DNA of 64,000 nucleotides, from positions 62,001 through 126,000 of the forward strand of contig NC_018398.1 of the NCBI RefSeq assembly GCF_000208865.1, given 5' to 3'. Both the position numbers and the translations under genes were made by a program. This stretch comes from Neospora caninum Liverpool (lineage: Eukaryota; Apicomplexa; Conoidasida; Eucoccidiorida; Sarcocystidae). This document shows, one piece after another, positions 18,071 to 27,957 of the stretch (position 1 is its first letter; every line of letters begins with the position of its first letter). Under the pieces are notes generated by a model. That model saw nothing but the letters and a program-made list of their open reading frames with translations, had not been told where the DNA came from and did not search any database.

Positions 18071-19848
18071 CTTGTCTTTTGGAAGCCAAAAGAGGAAGGA
18101 GAAAAGAGAGAACGGAAACAAAGGCGAACGGAAGAGGAGGAAAAAGAGGGGAAGAAAGAGACGAAATAAAGGGGGAAGAAGGAAAAAAGACCGGAAGAAG
18201 GAGAAGGAAGCAAGAGGGAACGGCAGAGAAGGAAACAAGAGGGGGAAGGAAAAGGGGGAAAGAGGAAGGAGGGAGAGAACACGAAAAAACGACGGAGAGA
18301 GCAAACAAAACCGGAGAGGAAGGGAGACACAAGGGAGAAAACAAGGAACACACGGAACTTCACAGAGCAGCTCCAGACGAGGGAAAACGACCTTTCTCTT
18401 TCTCGTGGAGAGAGAAACGCGGAGAAGGGAGACCGGGGATCCCTCGGCAAAAAGAAGCAGACGCTCAGCCGAAAGGATCAGCAGTGCCTTGATCCGGGAA
18501 GAGGCGCGAGACTCAGGTGTATGTGCGTGTGTGTACGCCCGCAGGAAAGGAGGAAAGAGACAAGGAAACAGAAAGGGAGAGAAAGGCACGAGACACGGAG
18601 GTAACGAGTAAAGAGAAAGGCCGACGAAAAAGGAGGTGAAAAAATCGTGGAACTCGGAGGAACGCAGAGTCAAAAGGCTCTTCCCTCGCTCCGACGCCTC
18701 GCCTCTTTTCGATACACGCCAGGCTGTCTCACGCGCTTCTCTTTTCCTCTTTGTCTTCCCTTTGTCCTCTCTTTGTTCTTTGCCGTTTCTTTGTCTTTGT
18801 GTCTTCGCGCTTGTTCACGGCGTTCTCTTCCTCGGCGGAAAAAACGGTAGAGAGGCGGGAGAGAAAGGCCGCCAGAAAAGCGCGTGTCCCCCTACGAGAG
18901 TCTTCCTTGCAGTCTCTCGTCGAGAGAAAAAGCGAGAAACGCGAAGATTTTCCACTTCGCAGTTCTTTTGGCGGGGAAAGAGGAAGAAGACAGGAAAAGA
19001 ATTTCGTCGCTCTTGTGTTTTGCTCGCTCGCCGCCAACGCGCGCGTTCTCGCGGCAGCGCAAAGAGCACGCGAGAGAGGAGGAACCGACACACCGTTTTA
19101 TTCGGGAACTGTGGGCATGCAGGCAAAAGCCTGGCAGAAAACTCTCAGCAGGGACCCCGAGAGCTACGCGTGCTTCAACAACAAAAATCTGTTTTTAAAA
19201 GGAAAACTCACAGCCTTCTGTCCGTCCACCTCGCAAGAGGAGGAGAAAGAAAAGGCAGGAAACGCGTGCACATTTGAAGTGGAGACACTGCGCCTTCCCG
19301 CGCTAGAAGAAAGCTTCCAGAAGACAACCGAAAAAGCGCGGAAGAAGACAAATATGAGGGAGAGAGCACAACGAGAGATTAAGGACAAGTGGGAGACTAA
19401 GAACAAGAGGGAGATTAAGAACAAGAGGCAAGGTGAAGAGGGGAGAGAGAGGAAACGAACAACACGGGAACAAGACACACCGAGAACAAGACAGAGAACA
19501 CGCGAGAGTGACAGAACGATGATTCTGTGGTATCCGATACAAAGCACGAGCAGCCATCGGCTTTGGAGAGACGAAGAAAAGGGAAAGAAAAGCGTTTTTG
19601 TCTTTTTTTCGGTAAATCGAGCAGAGAGCTTTGCGATCCCCGAGCGACCGGGAAGAAGGCGGACTGTGTGCCTCAAGTTTACGCAAGAGGGAACAGGGAA
19701 GCAAAAGTTTCCGACCTAGTGAACGAAAGAAGGAAGACTTTATTTCAATAATAGGTGTTTCCTGGACATACACTCTCAGTTGTCTCCTCACCGCCCGAAA
19801 TTGCCTAGTCTCGGCCTCCCAACTGACAGTGTCACGGGTACGGTACCC

Positions 19849-19852
<4 letters not shown>

Positions 19853-19900
<48 letters not shown>

Positions 19901-19988
19901 GTATATATGTATATATATACGTATATATATATATATACGGAAGGATGTGCATCAGTTTCTACAACATATATATATATATATATATATT
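19853..19988. repeat. (TA)n/TATACG microsatellite
   Basis: Two TA blocks with TGTATATATG and ACGTATATAT interruptions, separated by about 30 bp of unique sequence, in the RPT5-SNARE intergenic region. Confidence 0.9.
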
Positions 19989-20944
19989 TGTGGTGTTTAT
20001 GTTGCATGTCGGGATGTGGTTTTAACTCCAGGAGGGGTGGACGAGCGGCATTCTTTTGGGTCTGCCTGTCGTCCTCCTCTTCGCGAGGTGTAGCGTCACT
20101 TGGGACTGTTTTTTTTGTTCTCTTCGTCTTTTCAAGAAAGCATCTTCCCCCCGAGAGGCTTTCTCTCAGGGCGGCTCTGGTCCCTCGCCTAAAACGGCGC
20201 ACGATCTTGCCTTTCCGCATTGGGACTGAATGTCTCTAGAGACAGGACGCGTCTAATCCCGGTCGCTTTCCTCCCCCCGTCGACTGTCCTGTCTGCATCT
20301 TTGTGACCAAGCGTATACACATCCTGCGCCGATGCAAACAGCGTCCTGCTTTCTACAGAGTCGCTGACGTCGCCGCAGGATCGATCTTGAACCCACCAAT
20401 TTCCCTCCAAACCTGTCGACAGGCGCTTCTTTGAACCGAGCAGGCAGAACGGTTTTTTGAACAGCTGCGGAGGACTCTAAAAGGCCGAGCTCCCAGTGCT
20501 CCGAGCCTCCCCCTCCCTTGTCCGAGACTTGCGAGCCTTCACTTGTTTCAATTCACTTTTCCAACGCATCTTTCGTAGCAGACACTACGCTAGAACGTCT
20601 CTGGTCCGTGGTCAATCACTCTGGCGCGTTTTGCACCCCAGAACATCAAGGCACTTCCGTCTCCTGGTCTTCCGCCGACAGCTGCTCGAAAGATTTCCAA
20701 TCAAAGTGTTTCGCTCCAAAGACTTTTCGCGCGTTTTCCCCGTTCCCGTGCGCATCCCTCGAGCCTCCCTGCGGTTTCGCGCGCATACAGAAGTGTAGGT
20801 GAGGGCGATCTCTCGCAGATGCGAAACGGTCACCACGAGACGCCACATGGCGAACTCGGACAAGTGAACAGTGCTTCTTTTCTGGAAAGACGCTGGGTGG
20901 AGTTAGCTTGGCTTCAACTCAGAGCCACGCTGCAGCGTGAAAGG

Positions 20945-20992
20945 TCTTTTGATTTCCATGAACGGAGTTGCATATTAGATTATCTTCGCTCC
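20945..20992 (+). repeat. 48-bp dispersed repeat, copy B
   Basis: Inverted relative to copy A at 17052-17099, with three differences in 48 bp. Similarity stops abruptly at both ends, as expected for an inserted fragment. It lies between the divergent RPT5 and SNARE genes. Confidence 0.85.
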
Positions 20993-22174
20993 CATGGTCT
21001 GTACGAAGTTAGCATTAAAACGTATCCAGTGTAAAGTTTGCTGCCGGCTGCTTTGGCGGGTTCCCCGTCACTGTGACGCGCGCACGAGTCTGGTTTTTTC
21101 TCCTGATTGTGTGTGCCGTCTCGCTGCATGCACAGAAAACTACGGGAGACCAAAGATCGCGGCGTCTCGGTCGCTGAGACGCTCCAGCTTTCGATCGGCG
21201 AAGACACACGTCGACGCCTGACGCGTGCAACGTCGCAGAGAAGGGGAAGTTTCGGAGTCCGGTTTCCGTTCGCGCGTCGCTCCCTTTGTTGTCCGCGCCG
21301 AGACAGCCCCTTTTTTGTTTGTGGCTGGGAGAAGCCGGACGGCAACGTCCGAAAATGCCTGTTTGCCGAGTCAGAAATCGCGCTACGCCTCAGTAGAAAA
21401 GGCTTCGTTCGATCTCTTCTCCGCGAACTGGGGCGCTGTCTCCGTCGCTTTTCGTGCTTCGCCGCGCCCTCGCTCTTGTCTTCTCGCCTTTTGCGGTTGG
21501 CTCTAGCAGGAGTGCAGAGTGAACGAAGAAAACGGGCATTCCGTTGTAGCGGAAATTTCGCTCGCCTCTTTTCAGGGGTACATACACCCCAAGCGCCGAC
21601 GTGATTCGGGCTGTTTCGCTGCACACCGCTCTCAGACGATTTTGTCTTGCCAGTTGGCTTCGCTCTGGGGGTTTCCGGAAATCCGTGACAGACCCAGAGG
21701 ACAAATTGTTTTTTGTTTCGCCAGCTCTGTTTCGTTTCAAGAGTTGTCTTCGTGCTTGTCTTCTTCACCCTTGATTCCGCGTCTCCCGTTCTCTGGCGAA
21801 GCCGTTCCTCGTTTCACCGCCTTTCTGTTTTGCGTCTCTCGTCCCGGCCCCCGTAATCTTTGTCGCATCTCTTCTGCTCTCTTCTTTTTCGTGATTCGTG
21901 TTTTCTCTCCCTCGCTTTCATTTGTTCCTCGCCTTTTTCTGTTTTTCCCTTTCCTGCCGCTAGACCGTCCCGCCTGCACGTGTGAGTGTGCCTGTCTTGG
22001 GGGGGGCCGTCCCCCCTCCTCTCCGTCGGATTCTTTTCCTCACGGCGCTCGTTCCTCGCTCCACATCTGCTTCCTTCTTCCTTCTCGCTTTCTCGGCTTC
22101 TCTTCTTCGCTGGCATCTCCCTTCTCAGTCTCCTCGCCTCTCGTTCTCCTTTGGGGGGGTTCTCGGTTCGGAAG

Positions 22175-23822
22175 ATGAGTGACTTCTGGAAGCGAGACGT
22201 AAGGCAGGTGGAGGCTCTCAGGGACGAGATCGTTTCGCTTCTTCAACAGCGCCAGAAACAAACAGGCGGAGCAAACACTGGAGCTTCAGGACGTTCCAGT
22301 GCGGTGCTTCGGGGGAAATTCTCTCAGTTCTGTCAGGTAAGCCACCCTTTTTTTCTCTCGCCACTTGACCTATCTTTTCTCGGCGTCCGTCTGCGTGTCA
22401 GCCTCATCCGAGCAAAATTCCCACTGCAAACCCCTTCTTCCTCCGCGTTTTTTCCGCTTCCTCGTCTTCCCTCCCTTTGTTTCCTCAGACGGCTAATCAC
22501 GATGGCCACCCTTCTCGTTCGGTTCTTCTTTCTCTGCCTCTCCCCTGCTTTCCGCCGCTCCCTTTTCTCCCTCTCTCTCGAGTTCCCATAGACACAGCGC
22601 GAGAGGACTGGATATCTGCATCAGTGTATTCCCCTCTTTTCGGGCACTCTCCCCTCTTTTCCCTTTCGCAGGATGTGGAGCAACTGGAGAGGACCCTGAA
22701 GGCAACAGAGGCCGAAAGGCGCGGCGATCTGTCGCCCGCTGAGTGGCGGCAAAGACGCGACCAAGTCGCGCATCTTCACGCAGCGAAGTCCGAGCTGCAA
22801 ATCGCCTTCACTCGCGCGTTCTCCACGGGCGAGGACTTCTACGACTCGGCTGTAAGGAAACATTTGGACGCTCGAAAAACCAAGAAAACGACCAAGACGC
22901 GCAGCAAGAAGAAAAGACAACACACGCCCAGTCTCTTGGTGTCGTTTCTGCTGGTCTCTGAAAGTCTGTCGAGGGGAGGCAAGAGAGTGTTTTTCTGAAT
23001 CTCTCTCTACGATGCGTGAACCCCTCGCAACAAGCAGAGACGTTCCACGATCAACAACAGGCACAACGCACTCTCTCCAGTGAACCGGATCCTCCATGCA
23101 AACACACATACAATCATATATACATGCATATGTATATGCATATCTTTATATATATCAATATACCTATCTACCTATATATATATATGTATGTATATTGTAT
23201 ATATATGTATATGTAGATGTATAAGCATCCATGTTGGCGCGAATCGATACAGACCGGTCCACATGCGTACACCGGCATGCGTGCATATCTACATGCCTAT
23301 CGGCTTTGCGTTTACATGCAGCCATGTGAGCACAATGAGCAACGGAGACACCTTTAGAGATGCACAGAGATCACCGCATGCACACACATCTGCCCATGCA
23401 GGGGGGGATGTCTCTGTTCGCACGTGTAGCTTTCTCCAGCAGTGAGGAGACGGCTGTTTTCTGAAGCGCCCGTTTCGGTGTTTTAGGCTTCCGCTGAGGT
23501 CCTCGTGGACGTTCCGCGGGGAGCGAGAGTTTTGAAGACGCGAGAAGAAGACATTCTCGCGGAGCAAGACGAACAGTTGAGTTTTCTCGAGGGGACGGTG
23601 AGCAACCTGAAGAGCATCGGCCACGCTGTCGGCGACGAAGTGGACGTGCACCGAAAGCTCTTGAGCGACTTGGACGACGACGTCGATCGGGCACAGACGC
23701 TTCTGGAGAAAAACAGGGAAACGCTGCGGAAAATCATCGAGAGGCAATCCACTGTTTGTCTCCTCCTCACGGCTCTTGCGCTGCTCGTCGTCCTCATCTT
23801 CCTCATGGTTGCAACAGCTTAA
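22175..23822 (+). CDS. Qc-SNARE of the syntaxin-6/Tlg1 type, histidine at zero layer
   Basis: A membrane-fusion protein, probably of the Golgi/endosomal-like system. Exons 22175-22336, 22672-22851 and 23487-23822 join with GT-AG introns, all phase 0, to 225 residues. Residues 1-110 form a helical N-terminal region resembling syntaxin-6 (LRGKFSQFCQDVEQLERTLK). Residues about 137-198 are a SNARE motif with hydrophobic layers L145, L148, V152, L155, V162, V166, L173, L176, V180, L187, L194 and I197. Residues 202-224 are a C-terminal transmembrane anchor with almost no lumenal tail. In register with syntaxin-8 and Bet1, the zero-layer position where Q-SNAREs carry Gln is H169 (codon CAC) in DEVDVHRKLLSDL. 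The N-terminal resemblance favours syntaxin-6 over syntaxin-8, but I could not test this. The start was chosen because MSDFW begins the helical domain. Confidence 0.88.
23100..23225. repeat. degenerate TA/CATA microsatellite in SNARE intron 2
   Basis: Imperfect ATATAC/CATATG repeats of about 125 bp in the intron between SNARE exons 2 and 3. Confidence 0.75.
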
Positions 23823-25912
23823 AAGAAGGGGGGGTGGCTGGGAGGCGGAAAGCAAAGCTTTCTTCACGTCGAACTTTGAAGCGCAGTGCACGTCTTTGTT
23901 GTCTCGCCTCGAAAAACGCGCCCGCCCAGAGAAGAGGCAGAGAAGAAAGGAAGAGGCAATGAGAAGGGAAGAGAAGAACGGAGGGAAAAAGCTAAGGGAA
24001 AGAACTGAGGGAAACGAGAGACGGGGACAGGAGCGATCGCGTGTATGTGTGTGTGTTGACAGTGGAATTTTGTCTTGCCGCTTTCCCTGTTTTCTCGTCT
24101 CACGTTGTGTCTACTTGGATAACTGCTCTTCTCTCTCCTGGTCGGAGTGTCGCCATTCTCATGCTCCCCGTTCTTTTCTCGCCTCGTCTCCTTTTCTGAG
24201 TCTCGCCTGTACATCTGCCACGTCTTTCGTCCTCGCTCTCAGTCTTTTCGGTCCTTTCGTTTCCTTCTCTCTCTGCTCACAGTGTCTCGCGTGATTCAGC
24301 TTTTTGGAGAGTTTAACGCTACGACGCGAGGGGAGGCGTTCTTGCTTTTCCGAGATCAGACCTCGCCTACTCTACGGCCTTTTTCTCTTGTTAAGGACGA
24401 CAAAAAGACCCCGCCTTGCGACGCGTGCAAATGCAGGTGACTTCTCGGTCCTTTTTTCCACCCCCTTTCCCCCTCCACTCTTCTCTCCCTTCTACAGAAG
24501 CGCCACAGTCGACGCGTTCGCGCCTCGAGTGTGTTCACCACGAACGACAGAGGAGCGGTCCAGAAAGAATTCAAGCTCCAGATAAATTTGCATGCAGTTT
24601 CATAGGCTTGCGTCTTTACCTGCGCCGACGGCAAGACTCGGGTCTCTCTACGCCGACGCCAAGACTCGGGTCTCTCTACGCCGATTCATATATATATGTC
24701 AATACGTATTTGTGTATATATCTGCGTCAGTCTGCTTATCTGTATTTGCATGAATATTTAAAAGAGGTAGATGCGTCCCTGCGGCCAGTGCACCAGTCGA
24801 GGGCAAACTTTCGGCTTTCGTCTAAATGTGCATACAAGTATTTCTCGTTTTAACGGCGAATAGACGAATCGATGAGGTGAAATTTCACGCCCTCGAGAAG
24901 CGAATGGCCCTCGACGGGCTGGTGCTGGAGAAAAAGGCGAGTCTGAAATTCGAGGCTTCTTGAGGCAGAAACGCTACTTTTCGCCAAAGGATTGCCTTCG
25001 GAACACACTCCCACTTACATACACAACTACACAAAAGTGCAGGCATCATATATATATATATATATATATATGTGTATTGGCCTGTTTATCTGTATGCATA
25101 CCTTCGTATATATAGATAGATTTTTCTGCTTGCATCATCTCCATGCATGTGTTTCTCTGTCTTTTTACGGCACGCTGTGTGTGTGCATACGGCGGCGCGT
25201 CTCGACAGTGGGAGGAAAGGCGCCGAATTTTGGGCGTTTATCGCGTGGGGGTTTGAGCCTCTCTTGGCTTTCTGCGGCGAGTCGAACATTCGCGTTTTTT
25301 GGGGAGGAAAACACACGTGGAGACTTTTTCCCTTGAGTGGCAGCCGCCTGCGTCGTCCGAAAATCGATTTTCTGAGGCCGGAGACCGCGAGCCTCCCGCA
25401 CCGGGGGCGCGCAGGCCCGCAGTTTCCTTTCTCACTCTTGAGAAAAGACAGCCCAGTCTCGCAGGGGGAAAACGCGCAAGCAGCCGAGAGACGGGAGAAG
25501 GCAAATCCACGCCATCGCGTTCCTTGCGGAGCGCGACACACCGGGGACACAAAAAAAGGACTCGGCGCGAGACATTTGGCCATGCGGTTCTTGAAAAGGG
25601 AGACCCGAAAAAAGACACATGCATGCATGTATTTACGTACATACGTACATATATATATATATATATATATATGCACTGTGTCCACAGCTGTATGTTTCGA
25701 GGATCCACGTGGAAAGGAAAAAGAGCTCTCTAGACACGAGGAAGTCGAACTCCACACGCCTACGCAGGCAAACAGATGTGTGGAACGTCGCGCCTGCCTG
25801 GATTCGCCCGAGTCTTTTTCTCGGCGAAACTCCCCCCATCAGGAGGCCTCCCCTTTCTTCTCTCGACTCTCCACTCCTGTCTGGGTCTTTGGTCGCGTTT
25901 TTTCTCCCGATT
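23823..25912. other. convergent intergenic region, no gene seen
   Basis: It lies between the 3' ends of the SNARE (+) and SmB (-) genes. It holds two 28-bp tandem copies at 24623-24678 and TA runs at 25049-25072 and 25649-25673. No frame has recognisable similarity. Confidence 0.5.
24623..24678 (+). repeat. 28-bp tandem duplication
   Basis: Two adjacent 28-bp copies beginning CGCCGACG and sharing CAAGACTCGGGTCTCTCTA, with one difference, then the start of a third (CGCCGA). Confidence 0.9.
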
Positions 25913-27957
25913 TTACTGCGGCATCCCCATGGGCGGGCGCATCATGGGCATGCTGGGACCGCCGAGGACTGCCCCGCGGCCGAGCGGCGCCGCGACCAGC
26001 TGGGGCGCCGGACCGCCGACGCCCCGCACGGGGCCGGCGAGGCCCACGGGCGCCACGGGCGCGAGAGACACCCCGCGCCCGACGGGGACTCCGCGCCCCG
26101 GAATGGCTCCGGGGGCCACGGGGCCCGACACCGTCTTGGGCTTCGCGGGCGGCGGCGCCTCTGCGGTCAAAGTCAGAATGTTCTCGCCTGGAAAAGAGAG
26201 AGGGACACAGAGCGAAAAACGAAAGGCCACCTCGAGAAAACGCCCACGGGGAAACAAGACGGCGCGAGTCGCTCCAGGAAAGCGAAACCTACACACTATA
26301 CGGAAAGAGAGATAGAGAGAGGCCGCAGGGAGAGCCAGGGAGGTAGAGGGAAATCCACGCAACCTTACACAGAGAGAATGTATTCGAGCCTGGGTTTCGT
26401 CTCTCTCTGGATCGGCCTTGCGTACCTCGAATCATCATGAGACCGACTGATCGTTTGACCTCTTTCTCCTCGGTTTGGTGTTTTCCATCTGCAAGCTTGT
26501 GGCGGATCTTTAACTTGCGGAATTCCTCGGCGTCTGCCAAGACAATGTTCATGTGGCGGTCAAAAGCGAGCAGGCTCCCCACCAGCATGCGCGAGTCCTG
26601 AGGCGGGAAAAAGCGAGAGTCAACGGAGAAAAGAAAACGTGCAAGGATGCAAGAGAAATGGGGGAAAACGGAAGGCAGAAGACACGGAGAGAGGAAGCAG
26701 GCCAGGAAAAGGAGAGACACTAAAAGTAAACACATGTGCGAAGAGAAAGGAGATAAAGAAGAGGGAAGAGAGAAGGAGAGGAGAGTAAGACAGGAAGAGG
26801 AGAGGGACCGTAGATGCAGAGGGGCGAGGCTGGCGAGGAGCGAGAAGAGGAACGTTTGAATCGACAGACGCGAGGGAACTTCGGACGACTGAAACGGCCC
26901 AATGAATGCACGAGACGCGGTTGGTGCATGCGCTGCTGCATGTCCCCGGATGGGCGAGGCACATCGGAAGAGAGAGCAGTCGAGAAAAACTGCTGAGTAA
27001 ACTTCGGCTGAGTAAACTTCGGCTGAGTAAACTTCGGCTGAGTAAACTTCGGTATATACAAGACTTCACCCAGTTCCTCCACAGGTGCACGGCCTACGTT
27101 TTCTCAAGGTATACAAAGCCCTTAACTTTATTCATATGTTAAGCCAATGGACGAGTATTTGTAAACGCAGTTTAAAACTCCAGTTCACGCTTTAGTGATC
27201 CTTGCAGCTAGTTTCCTAAGAAGTTTCAGAGGGGGTTTCTGTTTAACTGAATAGTGCTCAATGAATCCGTTACAATGATCAGAACAAGTATACACGCTCT
27301 ATGAACCTGTGTGGAGAGAGGTTGAAAGCAAGAAAGCTCGCAGACTGCGCGACAACGAAAAGCTCGACATTGAAGAACTCAAACACCACCAGGAGGAGGA
27401 CAGAGTCACGAAGAAGAAAGATTTCTCGCCAGGGGTTGCCTCAGCGAGACATCCACGCATCTGTCCCTATGCACTGTTGATGCATGAATACACACCCGCA
27501 TACAAATATATATGCATACAAATATATATGCATACATATATACATACACACACATTTGCATACATACACATCTGCATGCATACACATCTGCATACATACA
27601 CATCTGCATACACACACATCTGCATGCATACACATCTGCATGCATACACATCTGCATACATGCACATCTGCATACATGCACATCTGCATACATGCACCCA
27701 TATATACATAAATAGCTGTGCGGAGCGTATGTGTAAGCATGAATGTGTGTGGACATCTGTGTGTCGACACAGAACTGCGCATGCATATATGTCTGTGTAG
27801 GTATCCACATGGAGAGAGATGGCGAGAGAGAAACGCACGCGGTGGCGGGGCCGGGAAGAGCGCAGGCGTTTCAGTGGAGGAGCGAGGGGCGTACCTGGAG
27901 ACAGACTCGGACTCTGTAGTTGATCCATTGCTGCAAACGGGCGTTCCTCGAGGGCAT
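25913..27957 (-). CDS. SmB: Small nuclear ribonucleoprotein SmB
   Basis: Core Sm protein of spliceosomal snRNPs, one of seven in the ring on the U-rich Sm site. Exons in transcript order: 27957-27895, 26597-26426, 26187-25913. They join in frame to 169 residues, starting at the ATG before PSRNARLQQWINYRVRV. The Sm1 motif runs from the end of exon 1 through LLAFDRHMNIVLADAEEFR, and Sm2 is VGLMMIRGENIL, spanning the exon 2/3 junction. The C-terminal tail is proline/glycine-rich (LAGPVRGVGGP, then PMMRPPMGMPQ), as in SmB/B'/N, which separates it from the tail-less Sm proteins. An IRHKLADGKHQTEEKEV insert sits between Sm1 and Sm2, where SmB proteins carry a basic/acidic loop. Intron 1 is 1.3 kb and full of tandem repeats. 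Confidence 0.96.
26994..27052 (+). repeat. 15-bp tandem repeat, four copies, in SmB intron 1
   Basis: Four near-perfect copies of GAGTAAACTTCGGCT, immediately followed by an AT-richer segment unlike the surrounding DNA. Confidence 0.95.
27053..27305. other. AT-rich non-microsatellite island in SmB intron 1
   Basis: About 250 bp of complex sequence that is visibly AT-richer than its flanks and not a simple repeat (for example AAGCCAATGGACGAGTATTT). It has no long open frame. It resembles the fragments of mitochondrial rRNA or coding DNA found in coccidian nuclear genomes, but I cannot match it by eye. Treat as unassigned. Confidence 0.3.
27540..27700. repeat. 16-bp minisatellite in SmB intron 1
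   Basis: About nine copies of a unit close to ATCTGCATGCATACAC, with CATACATACACATCTG variants. It shares the TGCATA(C/T)ACA core with the 14-bp satellite at 3601-7097. It is stop-free in all + strand frames, so the open frames across it are not evidence of a gene. Confidence 0.92.

Larger units (their letters stand above)
18071..22174. other. divergent intergenic region between RPT5 and the SNARE gene
   Basis: About 4.1 kb between two divergently transcribed genes, so both promoters and 5' untranslated regions should lie here. A purine-rich tract runs from about 18080 to 18420, a TA microsatellite lies at 19853-19988, one copy of the 48-bp dispersed repeat at 20945, and a pyrimidine-rich stretch before the SNARE ATG. 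Open frames here (for example 18751-19719 and 19303-20220) are low-complexity and show no family resemblance. Confidence 0.5.
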
